Part shown: piece by piece, positions 54,834-62,501 of the stretch
Numbering within the stretch: position 1 is the stretch's first letter
Layout: every line of letters starts with the position of its first letter
Source of the DNA: Bacteroidota bacterium
GTDB taxonomy: Bacteria > Bacteroidota > Bacteroidia > Chitinophagales > Chitinophagaceae
Direction of reading: 5' to 3'
Assembly (NCBI GenBank): GCA_947452555.1
Contig: CANGDH010000002.1
Location: forward strand, 186,001-250,000
Length of the DNA stretch: 64,000 bases
Translations under genes and position numbers: made by a program
The notes under the pieces: model-generated
Databases searched by the model: none
What the model saw: the letters and a program-made list of their open reading frames with translations, nothing else
What the model was told of the DNA's origin: nothing

Positions 54834-55178
54834 ATGTCCATGAGCTTTGGCTGGGGTATGTTTTTTTGCTTAATTTATTCACTCATCCCGGGATTGATTA
54901 TTATTCAATCAAGTGGAAAGAAGGGTTATTCAAATAAATACAAAAACAAGGGTACTGGATGGCAAGATACCAAAACGGTTTTGTGCATGCTTATCGGTTC
55001 ATTTTTTATTCTTTATGGTATTGTAAATTATAACTCATATCAATTTGAATATAACAAGTCAGGTCTTTACATGGTTATAAGCATTGGTATTGGCCTAATT
55101 GGAAATTGCATTTACCTTCTTTCAGACGAAGATGAGGAGTATATAATTAGATTCCGAGGACATTCAAGAAAATATTAA
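54834..55178 (+). CDS. Three-helix membrane protein, unknown
   Basis: The 114-residue protein has hydrophobic segments near 6-24, 50-68 and 79-98 and a charged C-terminus (SDEDEEYIIRFRGHSRKY). No family is recognised. It belongs to the rightward set of small element genes. Confidence 0.55.
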   Translation: MSMSFGWGMFFCLIYSLIPGLIIIQSSGKKGYSNKYKNKGTGWQDTKTVLCMLIGSFFILYGIVNYNSYQFEYNKSGLYMVISIGIGLIGNCIYLLSDEDEEYIIRFRGHSRKY

Positions 55179-55198
55179 TGAATAATTAAATACATATT

Positions 55199-55360
55199 AT
55201 GACAGAAGCAGAAAAAAGACAAGAACAAATAGATAGAATAAACAAGAGACTAAATACAAAACCAGAGTTTGTTAAATTGGTTAACGATTATTTTAATAAA
55301 CCGGTAGTTGCAGTTACTATAAATACAACGAAAAAAACTAATAATGAAAACGGGAGATAA
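55199..55360 (+). CDS. Small charged protein (53 residues)
   Basis: An ATG at 55199 opens a 53-codon frame ending TAA at 55360. It is strongly charged and helical (MTEAEKRQEQIDRINKRL) with a Thr/Asn-rich tail, and overlaps the next gene's start by 17 bp. No family is recognised. The case for its being real is the tight packing with its neighbours. Confidence 0.45.
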   Translation: MTEAEKRQEQIDRINKRLNTKPEFVKLVNDYFNKPVVAVTINTTKKTNNENGR

Positions 55361-55601
55361 GTTAATTTGTATAAACGTTGACGGCTTATCAAAAAAAATC
55401 CATATGTCAAGCATTCCAGTTTTAGGAGGAATTTACACTGTTAGAGGAATTCCTCCTCGGTTAAAATATTGGTGCGATAAGCCCGGTGTTTTATTAGAAG
55501 AAATTACGGGTGATATGAGTGTTGTTAATTGCTTTAACGGAAAATATACACTCATTGAGTGCCATTTTTATCAAGATAGATTTATGAAACTACTATATTG
55601 A
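55344..55601 (+). CDS. Small beta-rich protein (85 residues), phage or island type
   Basis: The 85-residue protein (start MKTGDKLICINVDGLSKK, later GGIYTVRGIPPRLKYWCDKPGVLLEEI) looks like a small KOW/SH3-like barrel of a kind often found in Bacteroidota phages and islands. It overlaps the genes on both sides. The function is unknown. Confidence 0.6.
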   Translation: MKTGDKLICINVDGLSKKIHMSSIPVLGGIYTVRGIPPRLKYWCDKPGVLLEEITGDMSVVNCFNGKYTLIECHFYQDRFMKLLY

Positions 55602-55828
55602 ATTTTATTATTTCAAAAGAACTACTCACATATTACATACTTTCCTTTTTTAAAGAATATAGAATTATAAAAGATATACCAGAACCTAAACATGAGAAAC
55701 TTATTATATCTGATATCAATCAAAAAGAAATATTCTTTTCAATCAACTATAACAATAAAAGAAGAAAATATAAAATAACTTGGCAATTATATTTAGCCGA
55801 AAGTGCTGTCTTAAACATAATGAACTAA
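55598..55828 (+). CDS. Small protein (76 residues), TTG start
   Basis: The frame opens with TTG at 55598, overlapping the preceding stop (TTGA), and contains no internal ATG before its last residues, so a TTG start with translational coupling is needed. The product is basic and beta-rich (EIFFSINYNNKRRKYKITWQLYL). No family is recognised. Confidence 0.4.
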   Translation: MNFIISKELLTYYILSFFKEYRIIKDIPEPKHEKLIISDINQKEIFFSINYNNKRRKYKITWQLYLAESAVLNIMN

Positions 55829-55832
55829 TAAA

Positions 55833-56240
55833 ATGAAACATTTAGCTATTCCATTCCAAGATTCGATTGAATTAACATTTGATAACCGTACCCGTAAAAA
55901 AAGTCTAGTTTGTGAATTAGCATCCACCGAGATAGAAATCTTTCAATCGCTTTGTTATAGAAATGCAAAGGATTTTAAAACACCTCTTGTTCTTTTATTT
56001 AAGAACCCGCTTATTCAGTCCCTTTCAATGATTGGCTACAAATTTGATGTGGAACAGATATTTGTAAACATCGAGACCGGAGTTGTAAATAAGATCTACA
56101 CTATTTACAAAAGCAAGCAGTCGGGTCTATTTATTCAGGGGTATTCTGAGTTTTCGATGGTTATATTAGCGCCAGTTGGTTTTTGTAATAAGTATTCGAT
56201 TGAGATATTAAAAACCAAAATCAATGCACATAGTAAATAG
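55833..56240 (+). CDS. DUF192-like or unknown small protein of the element
   Basis: The 135-residue protein begins MKHLAIPFQDSIELTFDNRTRKKSLVCELASTEIEIFQSLCYRN. The segment ELASTEIEIFQSLCYR is loosely like the ARTP.RMRGLMFR motif of DUF192 proteins, but the match is weak. There is no signal peptide. It sits 4 bp after the previous small gene. Confidence 0.5.
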   Translation: MKHLAIPFQDSIELTFDNRTRKKSLVCELASTEIEIFQSLCYRNAKDFKTPLVLLFKNPLIQSLSMIGYKFDVEQIFVNIETGVVNKIYTIYKSKQSGLFIQGYSEFSMVILAPVGFCNKYSIEILKTKINAHSK

Positions 56241-56264
56241 TCTAATTTTTATGTAAATTACTAT

Positions 56265-56471
56265 ATGAAAAAAACAACCATCATTCAGCTATTGTTAATT
56301 GCAATTACAACCGTTTTCTTAATTATTTTTTATCAATTTTCACTTAATGGTAGATATTTACCTTGTGGAGAAAAAGCTGAAATACTAGATACCAGAACAG
56401 GAACAATGTATATTATTGATGATGATGATAAAGAAGTATATAAATATAGAGTATTGGGTAAGGTCCAATAA
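56265..56471 (+). CDS. Small single-span membrane protein (68 residues)
   Basis: One hydrophobic segment at residues 6-26 (IIQLLLIAITTVFLIIFYQF) is followed by a small external or cytoplasmic domain with TGTMYIIDDDDKEVYKYRVL. The family is unknown. It is the last gene of the element before the right end. Confidence 0.5.
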   Translation: MKKTTIIQLLLIAITTVFLIIFYQFSLNGRYLPCGEKAEILDTRTGTMYIIDDDDKEVYKYRVLGKVQ

Positions 56472-56742
56472 TATTCCCCGCCTTTTTGCTAGCTTTTATA
56501 TCTAAATCACCCCCTATAACACAGAATTGTTTTTGGTTACTAGTGGTTACTGCATTAACACACGCACACAAATATTTCATGCGAGACAGTAAACGAGACA
56601 GCAGAAATAAAATAAATCGTAATTTTAAATCGAAACCAGTTCTTTAACCGTCTGAACTTTATACTTGATTATTAGTATAAAATATTGAAAAACAACAAGT
56701 TGAGAAGAAAAAAGTGGGAGAATTCAAGTGAGTATTTATTGC
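56472..56742. other. Noncoding right end of the element
   Basis: I see no gene here. The region holds a short repeat GGTTACTA / GGTTACTG, the second arm-type site (56581-56601) and A-rich DNA up to attR. Transcription from the displaced tRNA promoter at the right edge would run leftward through it. Confidence 0.6.
56581..56601. repeat. Integrase arm-type site, right copy
   Basis: The 21 bp are identical to 45461-45481, in the same orientation, again with two CGAGACAG units 12 bp apart. They lie 141 bp inside attR, against 111 bp for the left copy inside attL. Confidence 0.75.
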
Positions 56743-56790
56743 GACACAAGGATTTTCAGTCCTTTGCTCTACCAACTGAGCTACAGCGCC
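56743..56790 (-). pseudogene. Truncated tRNA-Phe (5' 48 nt)
   Basis: The first 48 nt of tRNA-Phe are present (acceptor 5' strand, D arm, complete anticodon arm) without the T arm and 3' acceptor strand. It cannot mature as a tRNA. It retains an upstream promoter-like sequence, so a tRNA-half-like leader RNA running into the element is possible. Confidence 0.9.
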
Positions 56791-56841
56791 ATCGGATATT
56801 CATCCATCCAATTATATTGCTATAACCGGGTTGCAAATATA
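56743..56841. repeat. Right attachment repeat (99 bp)
   Basis: This is a perfect copy of 45251-45349. It holds 48 nt of tRNA-Phe 5' sequence and 51 nt of its leader, including the -7 box. The flanking DNA on the right is the original upstream region of the tRNA. It is the attR of the element. Confidence 0.95.
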
Positions 56842-56865
56842 TGGCTCTAGTGCTTTATAAACAAG
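56834..56865 (-). promoter_or_regulatory. Displaced original tRNA-Phe promoter
   Basis: On the minus strand CTTG (56862-56865), a 20-nt spacer and TATATTTG (56834-56841) form a Bacteroidota-type promoter facing the truncated tRNA and the element. The spacing equals that of the promoter now serving the intact tRNA. Confidence 0.6.
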
Positions 56866-56958
56866 AACTTGGTCCATTTTATTGTTAAAACCCTATTTCA
56901 GTTCTATTTCGTTGGAGTTGTCACTTAAGATAAGTGCCTTTAGTTTAATATAAGCAGA

Positions 56959-57177
56959 TTAGTTCAGTTTTAAATAGGTACCTTCAATTATAATCACATA
57001 GCCGTTCACCGATTCTACTATCGAGTAACCACTTTGTTTTTGGTCTCATTCATCCAATCACTTTCGTCTGAAATTATAATTCTTTTTTCTCCCTTCGTTT
57101 GAAGAATATCGTATTCGTGTTTTTTGTGATTCCCCTCAGAATTTACCAATACTTGAATTTTTTTTAATTTGATTCAT
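56959..57177 (-). pseudogene. Decayed small gene with two frameshifts
   Basis: From an ATG at 57177 the minus strand reads MNQIKK. A run of eight A breaks the frame; the next frame continues VNSEGNHKKHEYDILQTKGE and RIIISDESDWMNETKNK. A second shift near 57030 leads to YSIVESVNGYVIIIEGTY and a stop at 56959. The two shifts compensate, so the original would have been about 72 residues. It lies in the chromosomal flank just outside attR. The reconstruction is mine and the family is unknown. Confidence 0.4.
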
Positions 57178-57310
57178 TTTGAATGAATTAAAAAATATCA
57201 GATTTTCCTATCCCCAAAACTTATAAATACACCCCCATCAAAATGCTAGAAATTAAATTTAAGGAGAAAAGTCCCTATGTTAAACATACATATTTTACTT
57301 TTTTTACAAC

Positions 57311-57550
57311 TTGAAAAAGGTAAAAATCTATTATAGAAACGAGGAATTTTTAATCATCATAGGAAGGAACGTAAGAAAGCTGAGAACCACGGCAGGACTT
57401 ACTCAAACAGAACTTGCCTTTCTATGTAATGACTCAGACTACTCTCAAATCAATAGAATTGAGCTGGGTAAAATTAACTTTTCCGTTTCATACTTAACAT
57501 TACTTTCAACAGCGTTGAAAGTTAACATTGATGAAATTATTTCCAACTAA
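57311..57550 (+). CDS. XRE-family helix-turn-helix regulator
   Basis: The 79-residue protein consists almost wholly of an XRE HTH (IGRNVRKLRTTAGLTQTELAFLCNDSDYSQINRIELGKINFSVSYLTLLSTALKVNIDEII). No in-frame ATG exists upstream; the frame is taken from TTG at 57311. It stands alone outside attR and ends by overlapping the stop of the convergent EamA gene. The target is unknown. Confidence 0.75.
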   Translation: MKKVKIYYRNEEFLIIIGRNVRKLRTTAGLTQTELAFLCNDSDYSQINRIELGKINFSVSYLTLLSTALKVNIDEIISN

Positions 57551-58431
57551 GCCGCAGTCGCTACTATAAAGAAGGATGCTATTATTAATGCTAGTCCCAA
57601 CCATTGTTTTGGACTTAGGCGTTCTTTAAAAAACACGAATCCAATTAATACAGACAGAATCTGACTGCTAATAATTAAAATATTTATAACTACTACTGGC
57701 AAGTATTGGTAAGAAACATTTATGGCCAAACCTCCTGCAACTAGTAATACGCCTAGTATGAGGTACTCTACTAAATGCTTGGCTTGTAAATATTTAAACA
57801 AGTCTTTTAGCATACCGTCTTTTACTACCATCGCTAAGCCAAACAACATGGCGGTAGTTTCAATAACCAAACTAAAGCCTAGTGGCCCCCACCACGAAAT
57901 AGGATAAGTATATAATGCATAAGAACTGCCCCAGAAAAAACTAGATGCTAGTCCATAAATAATTCCTGTTTTTAATTGCGAACCCTTTGCTAACTCTTTA
58001 CCTTGTAAATACAATAATAATAATCCTGCTGTTGACAATATAAACGCATACAAATAAGGCGTCTTCCAAACTTCTCCAACAACAAATACCGCTGTTAAAA
58101 TAGTAAATAGTTTTAACGAAGACACAGGCACCACAACACTTACAGGCGCTTTCTGTAAACCTTGTAAAAAGAAGACGAGTCCGAAAATATTAAAAACAGA
58201 AAGTGCAATAGATAATAATAGTTGTTTGTCGAATGCAATATCTCTTACTATCCAATATTTAAAAAAAGGTGCATGCCTAAATCCAAAATATAAAATTGCA
58301 AATATTGCAGTTGCAAATACCCCTCTATAAAACATTCCTATTTGGAAGGGAATATGTGTAGTTACTTTTTTCCAATAAGCATTACTAATAGCAAAACAAA
58401 AAGCCCCAATCAAAACAAAAATAATTCCCAT
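57547..58431 (-). CDS. EamA/DMT-superfamily transporter
   Basis: The 294-residue protein has ten predicted membrane segments in two EamA halves (MGIIFVLIGAFCFAISNAYWKK; GIIYGLASSFFWGSSYALYTY). It probably exports or imports small metabolites such as amino acids. It is transcribed alone; its stop overlaps that of the XRE gene by four bases. Confidence 0.9.
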   Translation of the reverse strand: MGIIFVLIGAFCFAISNAYWKKVTTHIPFQIGMFYRGVFATAIFAILYFGFRHAPFFKYWIVRDIAFDKQLLLSIALSVFNIFGLVFFLQGLQKAPVSVVVPVSSLKLFTILTAVFVVGEVWKTPYLYAFILSTAGLLLLYLQGKELAKGSQLKTGIIYGLASSFFWGSSYALYTYPISWWGPLGFSLVIETTAMLFGLAMVVKDGMLKDLFKYLQAKHLVEYLILGVLLVAGGLAINVSYQYLPVVVINILIISSQILSVLIGFVFFKERLSPKQWLGLALIIASFFIVATAA

Positions 58432-58460
58432 AAAAATAATTATATCCGATTAGTTATAAA

Positions 58461-58483
58461 AAAAGAGCGCAATGCGCTCTTTT
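58461..58483. terminator. Intrinsic terminator downstream of asnS
   Basis: A 10-bp stem AAAAGAGCGC / GCGCTCTTTT with an AAT loop lies between the asnS stop and the EamA start, with T tracts on both strands. Confidence 0.9.
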
Positions 58484-58490
58484 AAATTTT

Positions 58491-59951
58491 TTAATATTCA
58501 CAGTTCTTTGGTGTTCTTGCAAAGGCAATTACATCTCTAATATTCGTCATACCTGTCACAAATTGTACCATACGCTCAAAGCCTAGGCCAAAACCTGCGT
58601 GTGGAACGCTTCCAAAGCGTCTTGTATCTAAATAATAGCTCATTTCGGCTAATGGGATATGCATTTCGTTCATTCTAGCTTCTAATTTATCTAAACGCTC
58701 TTCTCTTTGTGATCCACCAACAATTTCTCCAATGCCAGGCGCTAAAATATCCATTGCAGCAACGGTTTCTTTTCCCACTTCACAACCATCGTTCATGCGC
58801 ATATAAAAAGCTTTTATAGCAGCAGGATAACCTGTAACAATTACTGGCTTTTTAAAATGTTGTTCTACTAAATATCTTTCATGCTCACTTTGTAAATCTA
58901 TCCCCCACTTAACATCATAAGTGAATTTCTTTTTCTTGTAGTGACTGCTATTTAATAAAATGTCAATGGCTTCGGTATATGTAATTCTTTCAAATCCATT
59001 TTCTAATACGAATTTTAATTTTTCTACTAATCCAAGTCCACTTCTTTTTTCTGTTGGTAATTGTTTTTCCTCTTCGGCAAGTCGACTGTCTAAAAAGGCT
59101 AAGTCGTCTTGATTATGTTTCATAACATAATCTATTAAGTGCTTAATAAAATCTTCCGCCAAATTCATATTATCTTCTAAATCATTAAAAGCAACTTCGG
59201 GTTCTATCATCCAAAATTCTGCTAAATGTCTTGTGGTGTTTGAGTTCTCTGCTCGGAAGGTTGGACCAAATGTGTAGATGTCCGAGAAGGCCATTGCGCC
59301 TAACTCTCCTTCTAATTGACCACTCACTGTAAGGTTCGTACTCTTACCAAAAAAATCTTCTGTGAAATCAATTTCTCCAGCTTCGTTTTTTGCTGCACCT
59401 TCTAATGGAAGGGTTGTTACACGGAACATTTCACCCGCACCTTCTGCATCACTACTTGTAATGATAGGGGTGTGTAAATATAAAAATCCACGGTCATTAA
59501 AAAACTGATGCACGGCAAATGCCAATGAATGACGAATACGAAACACCGATCCAAAAGTGTTGGTTCTAAAACGCAAATGGGCTTTCTCTCTTAAAAATTC
59601 AAGAGAATGTTTTTTAGGTTGTAGTGGATATTTTTCAGCATCACTATCTCCTAATATTTCAATTTTAGTTGCTTTAACTTCTACTGTTTGTCCTTTTCCT
59701 AAACTCTCTACAACAACACCCGTTGCTTTTAAAGAAGCACCCGTTGTAATACGTTTTAATATGGCTTCATCAAACTCGCCCAAGCTTGCTACAATTTGTA
59801 CGTTGTTATTGGTACTTCCGTCGTTTAATGCGATGAACTGATTATTTCTAAAAGTACGCACCCATCCCATTACTACAACTTCGGACCCTACAGCACTCTT
59901 AACGTCGGTGCCACTTAGCAATTGCTTTATTTTGACTCTTTGATTGAACAT
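58491..59951 (-). CDS. asnS: Asparagine--tRNA ligase
   Basis: The 486-residue class II synthetase has an N-terminal OB-fold anticodon-binding domain ([21 protein letters not shown]) and a catalytic core. Motif 2 is [21 protein letters not shown] and motif 3 is [15 protein letters not shown]. The length and motifs fit AsnRS rather than AspRS. It charges tRNA-Asn for translation. It is divergent from rho across 174 bp and ends at a strong hairpin. Confidence 0.97.
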   Translation of the reverse strand: MFNQRVKIKQLLSGTDVKSAVGSEVVVMGWVRTFRNNQFIALNDGSTNNNVQIVASLGEFDEAILKRITTGASLKATGVVVESLGKGQTVEVKATKIEILGDSDAEKYPLQPKKHSLEFLREKAHLRFRTNTFGSVFRIRHSLAFAVHQFFNDRGFLYLHTPIITSSDAEGAGEMFRVTTLPLEGAAKNEAGEIDFTEDFFGKSTNLTVSGQLEGELGAMAFSDIYTFGPTFRAENSNTTRHLAEFWMIEPEVAFNDLEDNMNLAEDFIKHLIDYVMKHNQDDLAFLDSRLAEEEKQLPTEKRSGLGLVEKLKFVLENGFERITYTEAIDILLNSSHYKKKKFTYDVKWGIDLQSEHERYLVEQHFKKPVIVTGYPAAIKAFYMRMNDGCEVGKETVAAMDILAPGIGEIVGGSQREERLDKLEARMNEMHIPLAEMSYYLDTRRFGSVPHAGFGLGFERMVQFVTGMTNIRDVIAFARTPKNCEY

Positions 59952-60125
59952 ATTTAGTTATTTCGAGTAGCAAAGATAATCCGTTTTAGCGCCTAATTGC
60001 CCGTAATCAAGCACAAAAACGGGTAAAAATTGTTTTTTTATAGAAAAAGGTTTTAAATTGCAGTAGTCCTTCCAAAATACAGGTCAATATCCCGACCACA
60101 ATTTTTCAAAACTATAGATTTTAAC

Positions 60126-61679
60126 GTGCAAGAAAAAGACGACAAACCAAAAAAGGGTCGTAAACCCTTAGAAAAAGCGGCGCCTGCTGCAAAAGCAACA
60201 AAAGTGGAAAAGACACGTCCCGTGTCCGTTGAAGAAGCACCTGCTGCAAAAAGAAAACCAATTTCTAAAAAACCTGAAGCTGCTCCTGTTAAAGAAAGCA
60301 GTGAAGACGATAAGGCTTCAAAAATTGCTGCTGCACTTTTTGGAGATGAAAGCGAAGCTAGTAAACCTGTTGCACCAGCTTCAGCACCAACTGGCGAGCC
60401 AGCTGCACCTGCACCGCAGGCAGATCAGTCTGGACAAAGCGATCAACCTAATAACAATCCCAACCCTCAAAGTGGTGAACAAAGAGGCCCAAGAGGTCCA
60501 GGACAGGGACAACATCCAGGTCACAGATATCCACCAAAAAAAGAGCCTGTATTTAATGTAGAATTTGATGGCGCCATTGCATCGGAAGGTGTTTTGGAAA
60601 TGATGCCTGACGGATATGGATTCTTACGTTCTTCTGATTATAATTATTTGTCTTCCCCAGATGACGTTTATGTTTCCCCTTCTCAGATCAAATTATTTGG
60701 TTTGAAAACGGGTGATACCGTGCAAGGCACCGTGCGTCCTCCAAAAGAAGGTGAGAAATATTTTGCTTTAACCAAAGTGGATTATGTAAACGGAAAGCGT
60801 CCAGATGAGATTCGTGATCGTATTCCTTTTGATTATTTAACTCCTTTATTTCCTTTTGAGAAATTAAATTTATATACCACTGCTAATAACTATAGCACAC
60901 GTATCATGGATTTATTTACGCCTATAGGAAAAGGTCAACGTGGACTTTTAGTTGCCCAGCCTAAAGTGGGTAAGACGATGTTATTGAAAGAAATTGCAAA
61001 CGCGATTGCTGCAAACCATCCTGAATGTTATTTAATGGTGGTGTTGGTAGATGAGCGTCCGGAGGAAGTTACCGACGTTGAACGTTCTGTAAAAGCAGAA
61101 GTGATTGCATCTACTTTTGACGAGCCTGCAGAAAAGCACGTTAAGGTTTCTACGATGGCTTTGCAAAAAGCAAAACGTTTAGTAGAGTGCGGACATGATG
61201 TGGTGATTTTATTAGATTCTATTACACGTCTAGCACGTGCACATAATACAGTTGCTCCAAGTTCTGGTAAAGTTTTATCAGGTGGTGTGGAAGCAAATGC
61301 AATGCAAAAACCAAAACAATTTTTTGGTGCGGCACGTAAAATTGAAAACGGCGGATCCCTTACTATCATTGCAACAGCTTTGGTAGACACTGGTTCTAAA
61401 ATGGACGAAGTTATCTTTGAGGAATTCAAAGGAACCGGTAATATGGAATTAGTATTAGATCGTCGTTTAGCTAATAAACGTATTTTCCCTGCTATTGATT
61501 TAACAGGATCAAGCACACGTCGTGATGATTTATTATTAGACAAAGATGTTTTACAAAGAATGAATATTTTACGTTTATTCCTGAATGATATGAACACCGA
61601 CGAAGCAATGAACGAATTATTAAAACGTATGCGCGGAACCAAAGACAATGAAGAATTTTTGGCGAGTATGAATAGATAA
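60126..61679 (+). CDS. rho: Transcription termination factor Rho
   Basis: The 517-residue protein has a GTG start; the frame upstream closes at a TAA at 60054 without an ATG. Residues 1-138 are low-complexity, Lys/Ala/Pro/Gln-rich and probably disordered. The cold-shock-like RNA-binding domain follows ([18 protein letters not shown], about 145-220). The hexameric ATPase has Walker [10 protein letters not shown], Walker [16 protein letters not shown] and the Q/R loop region [11 protein letters not shown]. The usual N-terminal Rho_N helical domain is not visible. It ends before a near-perfect terminator hairpin. Confidence 0.97.
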   Translation: MQEKDDKPKKGRKPLEKAAPAAKATKVEKTRPVSVEEAPAAKRKPISKKPEAAPVKESSEDDKASKIAAALFGDESEASKPVAPASAPTGEPAAPAPQADQSGQSDQPNNNPNPQSGEQRGPRGPGQGQHPGHRYPPKKEPVFNVEFDGAIASEGVLEMMPDGYGFLRSSDYNYLSSPDDVYVSPSQIKLFGLKTGDTVQGTVRPPKEGEKYFALTKVDYVNGKRPDEIRDRIPFDYLTPLFPFEKLNLYTTANNYSTRIMDLFTPIGKGQRGLLVAQPKVGKTMLLKEIANAIAANHPECYLMVVLVDERPEEVTDVERSVKAEVIASTFDEPAEKHVKVSTMALQKAKRLVECGHDVVILLDSITRLARAHNTVAPSSGKVLSGGVEANAMQKPKQFFGAARKIENGGSLTIIATALVDTGSKMDEVIFEEFKGTGNMELVLDRRLANKRIFPAIDLTGSSTRRDDLLLDKDVLQRMNILRLFLNDMNTDEAMNELLKRMRGTKDNEEFLASMNR

Positions 61680-61710
61680 TATATTCGCCCCTCGCGAGAA
61701 GATTTCAAAT

Positions 61711-61744
61711 AAAAAAGCCCTTAATTAATGTTAAGGGCTTTTTT
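61711..61744. terminator. Intrinsic terminator after rho
   Basis: A 14-bp stem AAAAAAGCCCTTAA / TTAAGGGCTTTTTT encloses TTAATG. It lies between rho and the convergent hicB gene. The stem core is the same as in the hairpin after nadD (62451-62480). Confidence 0.93.
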
Positions 61745-61757
61745 ATTTTAGTCGGAC

Positions 61758-62144
61758 TTAAGAAATGGCCACCTTTAGGTTTATTAGCTCTTCTCCAATT
61801 TCATGAATTGCCTTTTGTAATTTTTCTAGTTTTTCCTTAGTGGGAAACTTATTTCCACTTCTATATTGTCTTAACATTAATCTACTTATTCCTGCCCGGT
61901 CAGCTACTACGGAAGCATTAAGATACTTTTTATCATCAAACAATCCCGATATATCATATTGAATTTCGAATGCATATTTAGTACTTGACAACTGGTGAAA
62001 GTCATATAAAAGTTTTGTCATTTTCTTTTTTAAACTCTCTATTGTTTTACCATAGTCTACCATTAAATTATCTTCAAAAAACACGCGTCCCCAAAATCCT
62101 TTATCGTCTACTGACTCTAGTATTATTGGTATTTTCTTTTTCAT
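61758..62144 (-). CDS. hicB: HicB-type antitoxin
   Basis: The 128-residue protein has an N-terminal HicB fold (IPIILESVDDKGFWGRVFFEDNLMVDYGKTIESL) and a C-terminal HTH (NASVVADRAGISRLMLRQYRSGNKFPTKEKLEKL). It follows hicA by 2 bp. HicB neutralises HicA and usually autoregulates. The partly degenerate N-terminal domain and full HTH suggest a DNA-binding antitoxin. Confidence 0.87.
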   Translation of the reverse strand: MKKKIPIILESVDDKGFWGRVFFEDNLMVDYGKTIESLKKKMTKLLYDFHQLSSTKYAFEIQYDISGLFDDKKYLNASVVADRAGISRLMLRQYRSGNKFPTKEKLEKLQKAIHEIGEELINLKVAIS

Positions 62145-62146
62145 AA

Positions 62147-62338
62147 TTATTTAATATTTAAACCTGCTTGTTTTAAAATAGATTTTAATGTATTTAATTT
62201 TATATCTTTTTTCCCATGTATTGAAATTGTTACTTTCCCTTTTTTTGTTGGGTGCACAAACTGTTGATGACTTCCCTTTTGTGTTTTAAGTAACCACCCG
62301 TCTTTTAGTATAATCCGCTCAAGCTGTTTCGCATTCAT
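62147..62338 (-). CDS. hicA: HicA-type toxin (mRNA interferase)
   Basis: The 63-residue protein has the double-stranded RNA-binding-like HicA fold: IILKDGWLLKTQKGSHQQFVHPTKKGKVTISIHG. The catalytic His is in GSHQQF. It precedes hicB in the standard toxin-antitoxin order. Confidence 0.9.
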   Translation of the reverse strand: MNAKQLERIILKDGWLLKTQKGSHQQFVHPTKKGKVTISIHGKKDIKLNTLKSILKQAGLNIK

Positions 62339-62450
62339 AGTAAACTACATTATAAAGGTAACAAAATTGTTACCTTCTAAAATAAGTTTTAAATAAATAT
62401 TTTTTAAACGTATTTATACTTCTAGTATCTTAGAAAATAAACTCAATAAA

Positions 62451-62480
62451 AAAAGCCCTTAATAAACGTTAAGGGCTTTT
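62451..62480. terminator. Intrinsic terminator after nadD
   Basis: A 12-bp stem AAAAGCCCTTAA / TTAAGGGCTTTT with loop TAAACG is followed by AAAT. It lies between the nadD stop and the hicA start and ends the leftward feoA-nadD transcript. Confidence 0.92.
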
Positions 62481-62501
62481 AAATATTTTTCCATCGTGCT
62501 T

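Larger units (their letters stand above)
45251..56841. mobile_element. Integrated tRNA-Phe element of about 11.6 kb
   Basis: The element is defined by perfect 99-bp direct repeats at both ends, a tyrosine integrase beside the left end, matched integrase-arm-like repeats near both ends, and a dense set of genes unlike the metabolic neighbours. It carries a polymerase/RNase H-like pair, an HNH endonuclease, a six-gene leftward operon and seven small rightward genes. There are no phage structural, relaxase or mobilisation genes in view. It is best described as an integrative element or satellite-like genomic island with its own replication genes. How it moves between cells is not evident. Confidence 0.92.

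Noticed and set aside
45251-56841. Prophage as an explanation of the island
   Set aside because: No capsid, portal, terminase or tail gene is visible, so an intact prophage is not supported; a satellite-like or integrative element fits better.
60229-60561. A 110-codon open frame within the 5' part of rho in another reading frame
   Set aside because: It arises from the low-complexity, repeat-like codons of the disordered Rho start; its product is Leu/His/Gln-rich with no recognisable features.
61028-61708. A 226-codon open frame antisense to rho
   Set aside because: It is Ser/Arg/Lys-rich, lies opposite the highly conserved ATPase domain and has no plausible start context.
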